From Spongiibacteraceae bacterium (lineage in GTDB: Bacteria; Pseudomonadota; Gammaproteobacteria; Pseudomonadales; Dasaniaceae): a stretch of DNA of 35,479 nt. A program made the position numbers and the translations under genes. Position 1 is the stretch's first letter. Each line of letters begins with the position of its first letter. The notes under the pieces are model-generated. The model ran no database searches and had not been told where the DNA came from. It saw nothing but the letters and a program-made list of their open reading frames with translations. The stretch is taken from contig JAUXHA010000018.1 in NCBI GenBank assembly GCA_030621845.1, positions 1 to 35,479 on the forward strand, written 5' to 3'. Below, piece after piece: positions 17,576-25,348 of this stretch.

Positions 17576-18432
17576 TGGACATGGCACAGTGGGTCCCGGT
17601 AATTCTTGCGCTGATCATGTTTTCTATGGGCCTGAGCCTAAAAACCAGTGACTTCCTCCGCATTCTGTCACAACCTGGAATCACTCTGCTGGGTTTGAGC
17701 TGCCAGCTTCTGTTATTACCCCTGTGCGCCTGGGGCATCGGGATGGTGTTAGGCCTGTCCGATGAATTGCAACTTGGCTTGCTGTTACTTGCTCTATGCC
17801 CCGGCGGTATTACTTCAAATCTTGCCAGTAAGTATGCCGGTGGTGATGTGGCACTGTCGGTCAGTCTAACCGCCTTCTCCAGTCTGCTGACGGTGCCCCT
17901 ATTACCCCTGATTCTGAATTTTGCGGCGAGCAGTAGCCATATTAGTGTAGAAAGCTTCTCTCTTCCGGTGAGGACGACGATTACACAATTAACTATATTG
18001 ACCATATTGCCAGTGGCTGTCGCCATGGCCTGCAACATTTTGTTTCCAGCAGCAGTGAATAAACATCAGCGCAAGGTGCTTTATCTAGCCACCTTGGGTT
18101 TCATCATCATTATTGCTTCTACCTGGCTGCAACAATGGCATTTTATTGTTCAATCGGCACGACAAATAGGCCTTGCCGTTATTTCCCTGAATTTATTAAC
18201 CATGTTACTTGGCTGGTATGCGGGCAAATTACTGCGCTGTCCTGTCAAACAGAAGATTAGTCTGGTGCTTGAAATCGGCTTGCAAAACAGCGCCCTCGCC
18301 TTTACTGTGGCGTTCAGCCTGATCGCCAATTCGGCACTGGCTATACCCTCCGCGTTCTATTCCGTGGTTATGGTATGCTCTGCCCTGTTAATTATTTTAA
18401 TCAGTCGGTATTCCAGTAATAACAATGCCTAG
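17575..18432 (+). CDS. Bile acid:sodium symporter (BASS) family transporter
   Basis: A 285-residue protein with about nine hydrophobic segments. The BASS/SBF motifs are present: FSMGLSLKTSDF in the first helix region, LLALCPGGITSNLASKYAGGDVALS around the sodium site, and LEIGLQNSALAF in the second crossover. Members carry organic anions (pantoate, pyruvate, oxo-acids, bile acids) with Na+, often outward in bacteria of this length class; the substrate cannot be read from the sequence. The start overlaps the oppDF stop by one base and the end overlaps the AraC-type gene by eight bases, so it is a true operon member. Use of sodium fits an organism that also carries nhaB. Confidence 0.88.
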   Translation: MDMAQWVPVILALIMFSMGLSLKTSDFLRILSQPGITLLGLSCQLLLLPLCAWGIGMVLGLSDELQLGLLLLALCPGGITSNLASKYAGGDVALSVSLTAFSSLLTVPLLPLILNFAASSSHISVESFSLPVRTTITQLTILTILPVAVAMACNILFPAAVNKHQRKVLYLATLGFIIIIASTWLQQWHFIVQSARQIGLAVISLNLLTMLLGWYAGKLLRCPVKQKISLVLEIGLQNSALAFTVAFSLIANSALAIPSAFYSVVMVCSALLIILISRYSSNNNA

Positions 18433-19531
18433 TCAGCTTAACAATGCAGCCGCAAGCGACACGCCAGATGAAGATGTGGTGCCATTGAAGTATGCCCGCA
18501 CAATGTTGAAAGTTGCAGAAGCCCAGGGTTATAACCTCGCTGATTTGACCCAATCTCTTGATGTTGGCATTGATATAGATTTTTTTGCCGCAGGCATTGA
18601 TCCGGAATTGCTTATTCCCGCTTCAGTCTATACCGCCGTCTACACTAAAGTCATAGACTTATTACAAGATGAGTCCTTTGGTTTCAGTCTGGTCCAACGT
18701 GCGCCTACAGGCTCATTTCGAATGATGTGCTTGACTATCATTCATTGTAAAAACCTCGATCACGCCCTGCGCCGTGCCATCGAGTTCAATAATTTTTGTA
18801 ATAGCTTGACCGGCCTGCCCCCCGACAACCTTAATCCTATAAGCCTTGATAATGATGGTATTGCTGAATATTGTTTTCCCAATAAAAGTCAATTAATCAA
18901 CATTGCTGCCGAAGACGAAATTATCAGTGTTGCCCACTGCGTTGCTATTTGGCGCCGCTTTAGTGGCTGGTTAATCGGCAAGAATATCGACTTACTCGAA
19001 GTTGGATTTCAGGGCAGCGCACCTGACAACACCGAATATCTGGAACAACTTTTCAAATGCCCGCTGCGCTTTAACCAAAGCAGGAATACGTTCAAATTCC
19101 CCGCCACGTATTTACAGGCGCCACTGGTACATACCGAAGATTCATTAAAAGAATTCCTGAAAAATGCGCCTTATCATCTGTTGGCCTCAATGGAAAAAGA
19201 TGACTCCTGTATTATGACCAAAATGAAACAAATCGTCGGCAATGATTTTAGTCGTGATTTTCCCAGCGTGGTGGCCATGTCCGAGCAACTCAATATGTCC
19301 GTCAGGACATTACGCCGCCGACTAAAAGAACTTGGTAGTACCTATCAAAAATTTAAAGATAACATGAGGTGCGATGCAGCGACTAACTATCTAAGTAGAC
19401 CCGAGTTGAAGATCAATGCAGTCTCAGCACTTTTAGGTTTTGATGAGCCCAGTGCGTTTCATCGTTCATTTAAAAAATGGACCGGGATGACGCCAGGCGA
19501 ATATCGCTCAAAACAGCAGATGAAATATTAA
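18425..19531 (+). CDS. AraC-family transcriptional regulator (Arabinose_bd ligand domain)
   Basis: A 368-residue regulator. The N-terminal 200 or so residues (ASVYTAVYTKVIDLLQDESFGF, then GSFRMMCLTIIHCKNLDHAL) match the arabinose-binding-like domain of the OruR/ArgR-type AraC subgroup. The C-terminal AraC DNA-binding domain at about 275-365 has two helix-turn-helix units, LNMSVRTLRRRLKELGSTYQ and the signature ending GFDEPSAFHRSFKKWTGMTPGEYR. Its ATG at 18425 overlaps the end of the BASS gene by eight bases. Position suggests it controls this operon, perhaps in response to an imported peptide or amino-acid product; ligand and sites are unknown. Confidence 0.92.
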   Translation: MPSQLNNAAASDTPDEDVVPLKYARTMLKVAEAQGYNLADLTQSLDVGIDIDFFAAGIDPELLIPASVYTAVYTKVIDLLQDESFGFSLVQRAPTGSFRMMCLTIIHCKNLDHALRRAIEFNNFCNSLTGLPPDNLNPISLDNDGIAEYCFPNKSQLINIAAEDEIISVAHCVAIWRRFSGWLIGKNIDLLEVGFQGSAPDNTEYLEQLFKCPLRFNQSRNTFKFPATYLQAPLVHTEDSLKEFLKNAPYHLLASMEKDDSCIMTKMKQIVGNDFSRDFPSVVAMSEQLNMSVRTLRRRLKELGSTYQKFKDNMRCDAATNYLSRPELKINAVSALLGFDEPSAFHRSFKKWTGMTPGEYRSKQQMKY

Positions 19532-19549
19532 CCCGGTTAGCAATTAACT

Positions 19550-20668
19550 ATGGATCAACTCGAAACTCCGTTTGGCAGCTATAAATTACAACGATTCCCC
19601 TTACAAAAAGATGAGCCACTTCGGGCATGGGACGCTGCCGATGAATTATTGCTCAAACATATTGCCGTTCATAATCTGGCAAAAACGCCGACATTAATCG
19701 TCAACGATTTATTTGGCGCGCTGACAGTCAATTTACATAAATTTACTTCAACACATTGGAGTGATTCATTTGTCAGTCATCTCGCTGCTGAGAAAAATTA
19801 TAGCAGCAACCAGTTAGTCAAGAAATTTCAAATTCTGGCTAGCACCAAAGCGCCCAAGGGAAGCTTTAATTTAGTGCTATTAAAAACTCCAAAGTCCAAT
19901 GCCCTGCTTGAATATCAACTTAATATAATCAACAGACTTGCTACAAAAGAAACTATTCTCATCGCCGCCGGCATGAATAAATACATTCACAGCAGTACCT
20001 TGAATGTATTTGAGAAAATCATCGGAAAAACAACCACTTCGCTAGCGGAAAAAAAAGCCCGCTTGATATTTTCGCAATTCTCCAAGCCTGGTATTAATAC
20101 AGAAAGTGACCCGTTACCAAGCCAATTTAACCCGGAACTGGATTTACAATTAGTGAACCAGGCTAATGTATTCTCAAAAGACAAACTCGATCAGGGCGCA
20201 CGCTTGATGATTGAACAATTTGACCGTTTACCGGTAGCAAAACATGTAGTTGATTTAGGCTGTGGAGACGGCATTCTCGGCATTATGGCGAAACGAAAAC
20301 AGGCGAATATAAAGCTGAGTTTTATCGACGAGTCCTATATGGCGATAGCATCAGCCGAGAGCAATTATCGGCAACATTACCCGGACAATGATGCAGAGTT
20401 TATTGTCGCTGACTGCCTGACTAATATTGAGCTGGAAAAACCAGATCTAATACTGTGCAACCCTCCGTTTCACTTGCATCATAGTATTAGCGATAATATT
20501 GCCTGGCGAATGTTTTCGCAGAGCCATAGCGCATTAGCTAAAGGCGGCCAATTATGGGTTGTTGGAAATCGGCACCTGAATTATCACCTGAAAATGAAAC
20601 GCTTATTTTCTAATTATGAAAATATCGCTGGTAATAAAAAATTCGCCATAATTTGCAGCCAGAAATAA
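19550..20668 (+). CDS. rlmG: 23S rRNA (guanine-1835-N2)-methyltransferase RlmG
   Basis: A 372-residue protein collinear with E. coli RlmG (378 residues), which methylates G1835 of 23S rRNA. It has the duplicated architecture of the RlmG/RsmC group: a degenerate N-terminal methyltransferase-like domain (LQRFPLQ, RAWDAADELLL, LIVNDLFGAL) used for RNA recognition, and an active C-terminal domain with motif I VVDLGCGDG at 233-241, FIDESYMAIASAE for SAM ribose binding and the catalytic NPPF at 304-307. The C-terminal VVGNRHLNYHLKMKRLF block also matches. It starts 18 bases after the AraC-type gene with a weak ribosome-binding site, so it may share the operon transcript without depending on it functionally. 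Confidence 0.95.
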   Translation: MDQLETPFGSYKLQRFPLQKDEPLRAWDAADELLLKHIAVHNLAKTPTLIVNDLFGALTVNLHKFTSTHWSDSFVSHLAAEKNYSSNQLVKKFQILASTKAPKGSFNLVLLKTPKSNALLEYQLNIINRLATKETILIAAGMNKYIHSSTLNVFEKIIGKTTTSLAEKKARLIFSQFSKPGINTESDPLPSQFNPELDLQLVNQANVFSKDKLDQGARLMIEQFDRLPVAKHVVDLGCGDGILGIMAKRKQANIKLSFIDESYMAIASAESNYRQHYPDNDAEFIVADCLTNIELEKPDLILCNPPFHLHHSISDNIAWRMFSQSHSALAKGGQLWVVGNRHLNYHLKMKRLFSNYENIAGNKKFAIICSQK

Positions 20669-20677
20669 GTGCTCGCT

Positions 20678-20703
20678 TGAACGCAATATATCTATTGCGT
20701 TCA
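20678..20703. repeat. Strong inverted repeat between rlmG and the LLM monooxygenase
   Basis: TGAACGCAATA (20678-20688) and TATTGCGTTCA (20693-20703) are perfect 11-bp reverse complements around a 4-base centre, TATC. The element starts ten bases after the rlmG stop and ends 38 bases before the next start. No T-run follows on either strand, which argues against an intrinsic terminator. It could be a TetR-like operator for the monooxygenase gene or an mRNA-stabilising hairpin. Confidence 0.6.
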
Positions 20704-20741
20704 CTATGAACCATACATGCGCCCTTGCATAAGGTACTGCT

Positions 20742-21611
20742 ATGAAATTCGTATTATCTACCTCATTCAGCTCTGTTGCTGATCTCACACAATTGGCACC
20801 CGTCGCAGATGAAACAGGCTGGGAAGCCATGTCATTCTCTGATCATGTGGTACATCCAGAAACGATTTCCACACCCTACCCTTATACTGACGATGGTCAA
20901 CGTCGGTGGCAGGTCTATACTGACTGGCCTGACCCCTGGGTAATGATGGGGGCCTTGTCAACAATCACAAAACGACTTCGCTTCACCAATAACATTTTTG
21001 TACTGCCCATGCGCAACCCTTACCTGATGGCTAAAGCCATCAGTACAGCCGCGGTTGTTTCCAACAACCGTATCACTGTAGCTATTGGTGTCGGCTGGTC
21101 AAAAGATGAATTTGAATTAATGCAGCAGGATTTTCATACTCGGGGTAAACGGGCAGATGAAATGGTAGAGATTATGAAATTATTGTGGTCGGGTGAAATG
21201 GTTAGCTACCAGGGGAAACACTATCAATTTGACGCGATGGAGATGAATCCAGCCCCCGGGGAAAATATTCCACTATGGGTAGGTGGCATCAGTGATGCGG
21301 CAATGAAACGCTCTGCCCGTCTTGCCGATGGCTGGGTCACAGATTTACAAGATTCTGATGAAATTATTAATTCTATAGCATTAATAAAACAATACCGTCA
21401 GCAATATGGCAGGGACAAACTGCCTTTTGATGTCATGGCGACACCCAATGATGCCTTTAGCATTGATGCCTATAAAAGATTAGAAGATGCCGGGGTCACC
21501 CATATACTGACTCAACCCTGGCCTTTTTATCATGGCGAGACTGATGATATCGATAATAAGATCGATGGAGTAAGGCGTTTTGCTGACGATATCATCGACA
21601 AAATGAGCTAG
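20742..21611 (+). CDS. Luciferase-like (LLM class) flavin-dependent oxidoreductase, TIGR03619-like
   Basis: A 289-residue TIM-barrel protein of the bacterial luciferase superfamily. Recognisable segments are the N-terminal LAPVADETGWEAMSFSDHVV, the FTNNIFVLPMRNPYLMAKAISTA barrel strand, AIGVGWSKDEFELM, and IPLWVGGISDAAMKRSARLADGW near the flavin phosphate site. Such enzymes use FMN or F420 to oxidise or reduce small organic molecules; F420 use is less likely here but not excluded, and the substrate is unknown. AAGG seven bases upstream supports the ATG at 20742. An 11-bp inverted repeat upstream suggests its own regulation. It converges on the small secreted-protein gene. Confidence 0.9.
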   Translation: MKFVLSTSFSSVADLTQLAPVADETGWEAMSFSDHVVHPETISTPYPYTDDGQRRWQVYTDWPDPWVMMGALSTITKRLRFTNNIFVLPMRNPYLMAKAISTAAVVSNNRITVAIGVGWSKDEFELMQQDFHTRGKRADEMVEIMKLLWSGEMVSYQGKHYQFDAMEMNPAPGENIPLWVGGISDAAMKRSARLADGWVTDLQDSDEIINSIALIKQYRQQYGRDKLPFDVMATPNDAFSIDAYKRLEDAGVTHILTQPWPFYHGETDDIDNKIDGVRRFADDIIDKMS

Positions 21612-21686
21612 GGTATGCCTTGTAATGTTTTAAGCGAATACTTATGCGGCGACGCTCAAAAAGGGAGTCTACTTCAAAGGCAAAGC

Positions 21687-21947
21687 CTAGTTTTTTACTG
21701 GCGTAGATAAAAAAGCTTTGTACTTATCCATACATTGCCGCTTCCTTTGGGCAAGCAGTATTTCCTCTGAATCAGAGTGAAAAACTATCTGTTTAACTTC
21801 ATCACAGGGTATTTTACTGAAATAGGACCAATCACGGTCAACTGCTCGTATTTTTGGCCCTTGTTGATTGTCAGTTGTTGCGGATAATGATGCACTGTGC
21901 GCGCCATTGATGCAGACAAAACAAAGTAATACAACAATCAATCGCAT
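21687..21947 (-). CDS. Small secreted protein of unknown function downstream of addA-like gene
   Basis: An 86-residue protein with a clear Sec signal peptide: MRLI, a hydrophobic core VVLLCFVCI, then NGAHS with probable cleavage after residue 18. The mature part of about 68 residues is polar, with two cysteines (in KIPCDEVKQ and KRQCMDKYK) that could form a disulfide. No family is recognised. The ATG at 21947-21945 lies inside the last codons of the upstream AddA-like gene (10-bp overlap), with AGGA nine bases before it, so it is the third gene of the addB-addA transcript. A periplasmic product in a recombination operon is unusual; it may simply be carried along. Confidence 0.65.
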   Translation of the reverse strand: MRLIVVLLCFVCINGAHSASLSATTDNQQGPKIRAVDRDWSYFSKIPCDEVKQIVFHSDSEEILLAQRKRQCMDKYKAFLSTPVKN

Positions 21948-24900
21948 TCTGTTAATTCCTGATAATACGGATAGTGAGTAAAGTATAGTGCAATTCTGAT
22001 TTTATCCGCGTCTAATTCAGGCTGAATGCCGCAGATATACCGTTTGTAATTCTCTATTTGACCGCTGTAACGAATCAGTTCGCGTTCAATATGTATGGCT
22101 TTGTCTTCACCAGCCAGGGGCTGGCCGGTCTTATAATCGATTATCCAGCAGTCTCCGTTTTGATCATATAAGAGACGATCAATAATCCGATGCTGTACAC
22201 GGCCTCCTTCAATCGCTGACAAAACATATTCGGCAAAGGATTGTGGGTGCTTGTTAGAAACAATCCATCGCCCACGCTCATCATTAATAACATTGTCAAT
22301 ATGACGACACACTTCAATCAGCAATTGCTGGTAATCGGCCAAGTAGAGTTGTTCGGCAAGAAAAAGTTGTTTTATCCATAATTGTTTTTTAGCTGGCGCC
22401 ATCACGATCCAAAAGTCGTGTTCCTGTTTAGTCAGCGATTCCAGTATGGCATGAATGACCAGGCCGGTAATTCGCCGGCAAGGATCACTTTCAATAGAAG
22501 GTCGATTCAAATCATTCTCGGTCACTTCAGTATTGAGGTAAAAGCCAGACAAGGGATTTTGGAACGACCAGGCAGGTGGTTTCCAGTCACTGTTAATACG
22601 CTGTAATTGCTGCGTGTAAAGCGGTGTTGATTGAAGGTTAATGTCTATTTGTTGTCCCTGCCTGTTTTCAGCATGTGGCCACTGCACGCTATCCTCAACT
22701 GCCTCCCACAGGGTGCGTAACAGGGTTCTTGCCGGTGGCGGTTTAGTGGCATCCTTAACGCTAAAAGTGAGATGAAGCTGGTTTCTGGCGCGGGTGCACG
22801 CAACATACATTAATCGAGTATTTTCCAATAGCTGTGATTTTGACTGCTCGCTCTGCAAGTGTTTATACATGCCATCATCAGCATCCCCTACTGCCGCAAT
22901 CGCTGCGATTAATAAGCCGGATCCCGTTTCAGATAAATATTCATTCCACATCAATAAGCTGCGATTTTCATTTCTTGGCGGTCTGGCAAGGCCTGGTAAT
23001 ATCACCGTATCAAATTCAAGTCCCTTAGCCTTATGAATAGTCATTATCTGCAGGGGGCGTTGTACTGTAGTCGATGCATAAAGTTTATTTAACAAATCCT
23101 GCAGTTGATCGAAATCAATTGAGCTACCCGCTTCCTGCATGGATTCTACTAAATCAAAGTAATCGTCGACAGATGAGAATTGATCAATATCAGTTAACAG
23201 TGACGCGCCGCCGAGTGATAACCACACACCTTCTACCCACACTCGAAAAGACTTTCGTTGGCTTTGGCTGAAGGCCGCTGCCAGACTTGAACGAATGGTT
23301 GCCAAACGCTGTTTCGAATTGCTACTGAGTTGCTGGCAATATTCAGGTTTATTCATTGCAGCCCACACCGTTTCCGATGGTGGCGCTAACAGCAGATAAA
23401 GTTCTTTATTATCCAGACCGCACAATGGGGAGCGCAACAGGGCTGCCCAGGCTATGCTGTCATGAACATTGGCCATGGCTTTGCTCAAGACGAATAAATC
23501 ACGGATAAACGGGTAACGGGTCAGCAGGTCAATATCGTTAGCAACCCATTCTATTCCGGCATCTTTCAACGCTGGTATAATTTCCTTGAGATGATTTCGA
23601 CCACGAACCAGTATCGCGATTTCAGAATCGGGATTAGCATCGCGAGCGTTTTTAATTAATTCAACTACATGATCCGCCTCATCATTTTTTGCCTGTTCAC
23701 CACTGAAACCTGACACCGTCGTTGCAGAACACACGGTGCCTTTATTAAACGATTGTGAATGCTCGTACTTTACCGCACCACGCGAGATATTTTCACAACG
23801 GGGAAATGACTGGGAAAATACTTTATTTATCCAATCGACAATCGTTTCACTTGACCTGAAGTTAACGCTAAGCGGGGTATCTTCCAGCAACAATTGATTG
23901 ATTCCGGCACGACGGGCATCGAGAAACAATCCGACATTGGCCTGCCGAAAACCATAAATCGACTGCATGCCATCGCCCACAATAAAAACTGTCCTGGGGT
24001 TAAGCGGATTAACTTTATTGGCTTCAGACCAGCCTTCTATTAACAATTTTAATAATTCGAATTGAGAGCTCGATGTATCCTGAAATTCGTCCAATAGAAT
24101 ATGTTGCAACTGGTAGTCCAGCTTGAGTAATAGTTCCGAAGGGTTATCTCCGCTGCCCAGAGACTCAAGTGCTGAAATTGCTATTTGTACGTAGTCTACT
24201 TCTCCGTGCTGCTGAAAAACTGTTTGCAACTGTGCCGACAGAACCGGAAGGAGAATACTCAGCGCTTCAATTAACTGCCATTGTTGCTCAGGATACTGGT
24301 GAACAGGAAGATCCCGTAGTTCTATCAAGGCTTCATGTAAGGCGTCATTACTGGATAATTCTTCAATAAGATTGAGCATTTTCTGCTTGCGAGCAGATGC
24401 TTCCTGTTTATCCCCGCTCAGTGTTTTAGTCGGAAAACCGATGCGTTTATCCAGTTTTTTCCTCCAGTCGTTACTCTTGGTCAGCAATAAATCAAGCAGT
24501 GACAACCAGACATCACCAAGCTCACCTGTGACCTCGGGAAAAGTATCAATACCCTGCAGGCAATGTGCGGGGTGTAAGTTTTTCTCCGCCGTTAAATGGC
24601 TTCCCGCATAATCCATTAATGGCAACAATTCACCAGCGCAAGGTTTGAGCATGAGTGCTACCCGATCGAGGGCATCGCGAATAATTTGCTGCGCAGTTTG
24701 CTCAAGCCCTGCCCTCACCTGTGTCCCATAGCCGGAAAACACGATATGTACCAGCCATTGGTCCCTGTGTTGAAGTAGCGAAACCAGCAATTCCTCAACT
24801 TTCAACATGTTATTATCGAGGTGGGCAATGAGTACCGTCAACATATCGGCAACTGGCCCATCCTGCTCCAGGCCAGAGAGTAAATCTCGAACCGCCTGCC

Positions 24901-25348
24901 GATAAAATCGTTCCGGCGTACTAGAAACCTGAGGCTGTGAGCCAAACTTGGAAAGTACAGGCATTTGTCGGGTTAATCGCGCGCAAAAGCTATCGATAGT
25001 TTGAACCTTCAAACGATTGGGATTATCCAGTAGTTGCCATCCACACTCATTACTACGACTGAGTGCCTGTCGACCCAGGGACCAGGTTAAGCGTTTATGC
25101 TGTTCAAGCGGTTCCTGCTCTTGACTGCCCAACTCCAGCGCCTGCACTACGCGATAATGCATCTCTGCCGCCGCCTTGCGGGTAAAGGTAATCGCTAGAA
25201 TCTCTTCCGGATTATTCACCCTCGCTAACAACACCAAAATTCGCTGGATTAACAGTTCAGTTTTTCCAGAACCTGCCGGCGCGGTAACACAAACCGACTT
25301 TAATGGGTCAATTGCCGCTGCCCGGTTAAATTGATCACTGAGCTTCAT
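21938..25348 (-). CDS. AddA-like UvrD-family helicase with C-terminal RecB-type nuclease
   Basis: A 1136-residue superfamily 1A helicase-nuclease that with its AddB-like partner should process double-strand DNA ends for homologous recombination. It has Walker A APAGSGKTE at 23-31, ITFTRKAAAEM (motif Ia), LLDEFQDTSSSQ (motif II), VGDGMQSIYGFRQAN (motif III), IMTIHKAKGLEFDTVILP (motif V) and RLMYVACTRARNQLHL (motif VI). Near the C-terminus the PD-(D/E)XK nuclease shows IDRLLYD followed by IIDYKTGQP (about 1055-1075). The frame is open 62 codons further upstream, but the ATG at 25348 has GAGGAG seven bases before it and starts the family N-terminus (MKLSDQFNRAAA); the extension would lie inside the upstream gene. 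The real overlap with that gene is 14 bp. Confidence 0.94.
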   Translation of the reverse strand: MKLSDQFNRAAAIDPLKSVCVTAPAGSGKTELLIQRILVLLARVNNPEEILAITFTRKAAAEMHYRVVQALELGSQEQEPLEQHKRLTWSLGRQALSRSNECGWQLLDNPNRLKVQTIDSFCARLTRQMPVLSKFGSQPQVSSTPERFYRQAVRDLLSGLEQDGPVADMLTVLIAHLDNNMLKVEELLVSLLQHRDQWLVHIVFSGYGTQVRAGLEQTAQQIIRDALDRVALMLKPCAGELLPLMDYAGSHLTAEKNLHPAHCLQGIDTFPEVTGELGDVWLSLLDLLLTKSNDWRKKLDKRIGFPTKTLSGDKQEASARKQKMLNLIEELSSNDALHEALIELRDLPVHQYPEQQWQLIEALSILLPVLSAQLQTVFQQHGEVDYVQIAISALESLGSGDNPSELLLKLDYQLQHILLDEFQDTSSSQFELLKLLIEGWSEANKVNPLNPRTVFIVGDGMQSIYGFRQANVGLFLDARRAGINQLLLEDTPLSVNFRSSETIVDWINKVFSQSFPRCENISRGAVKYEHSQSFNKGTVCSATTVSGFSGEQAKNDEADHVVELIKNARDANPDSEIAILVRGRNHLKEIIPALKDAGIEWVANDIDLLTRYPFIRDLFVLSKAMANVHDSIAWAALLRSPLCGLDNKELYLLLAPPSETVWAAMNKPEYCQQLSSNSKQRLATIRSSLAAAFSQSQRKSFRVWVEGVWLSLGGASLLTDIDQFSSVDDYFDLVESMQEAGSSIDFDQLQDLLNKLYASTTVQRPLQIMTIHKAKGLEFDTVILPGLARPPRNENRSLLMWNEYLSETGSGLLIAAIAAVGDADDGMYKHLQSEQSKSQLLENTRLMYVACTRARNQLHLTFSVKDATKPPPARTLLRTLWEAVEDSVQWPHAENRQGQQIDINLQSTPLYTQQLQRINSDWKPPAWSFQNPLSGFYLNTEVTENDLNRPSIESDPCRRITGLVIHAILESLTKQEHDFWIVMAPAKKQLWIKQLFLAEQLYLADYQQLLIEVCRHIDNVINDERGRWIVSNKHPQSFAEYVLSAIEGGRVQHRIIDRLLYDQNGDCWIIDYKTGQPLAGEDKAIHIERELIRYSGQIENYKRYICGIQPELDADKIRIALYFTHYPYYQELTECD

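Noticed and set aside
17484-18038. 184-residue minus-strand frame across oppDF and the BASS gene
   Set aside because: It is fully antisense to two confident genes, and its composition shows no domain.
21672-21700. Intrinsic terminator after the LLM gene (AGGC-AAA-GCCT followed by a T-run)
   Set aside because: The stem has only four base pairs and the T-run overlaps the 3' end of the convergent gene; too weak to call.
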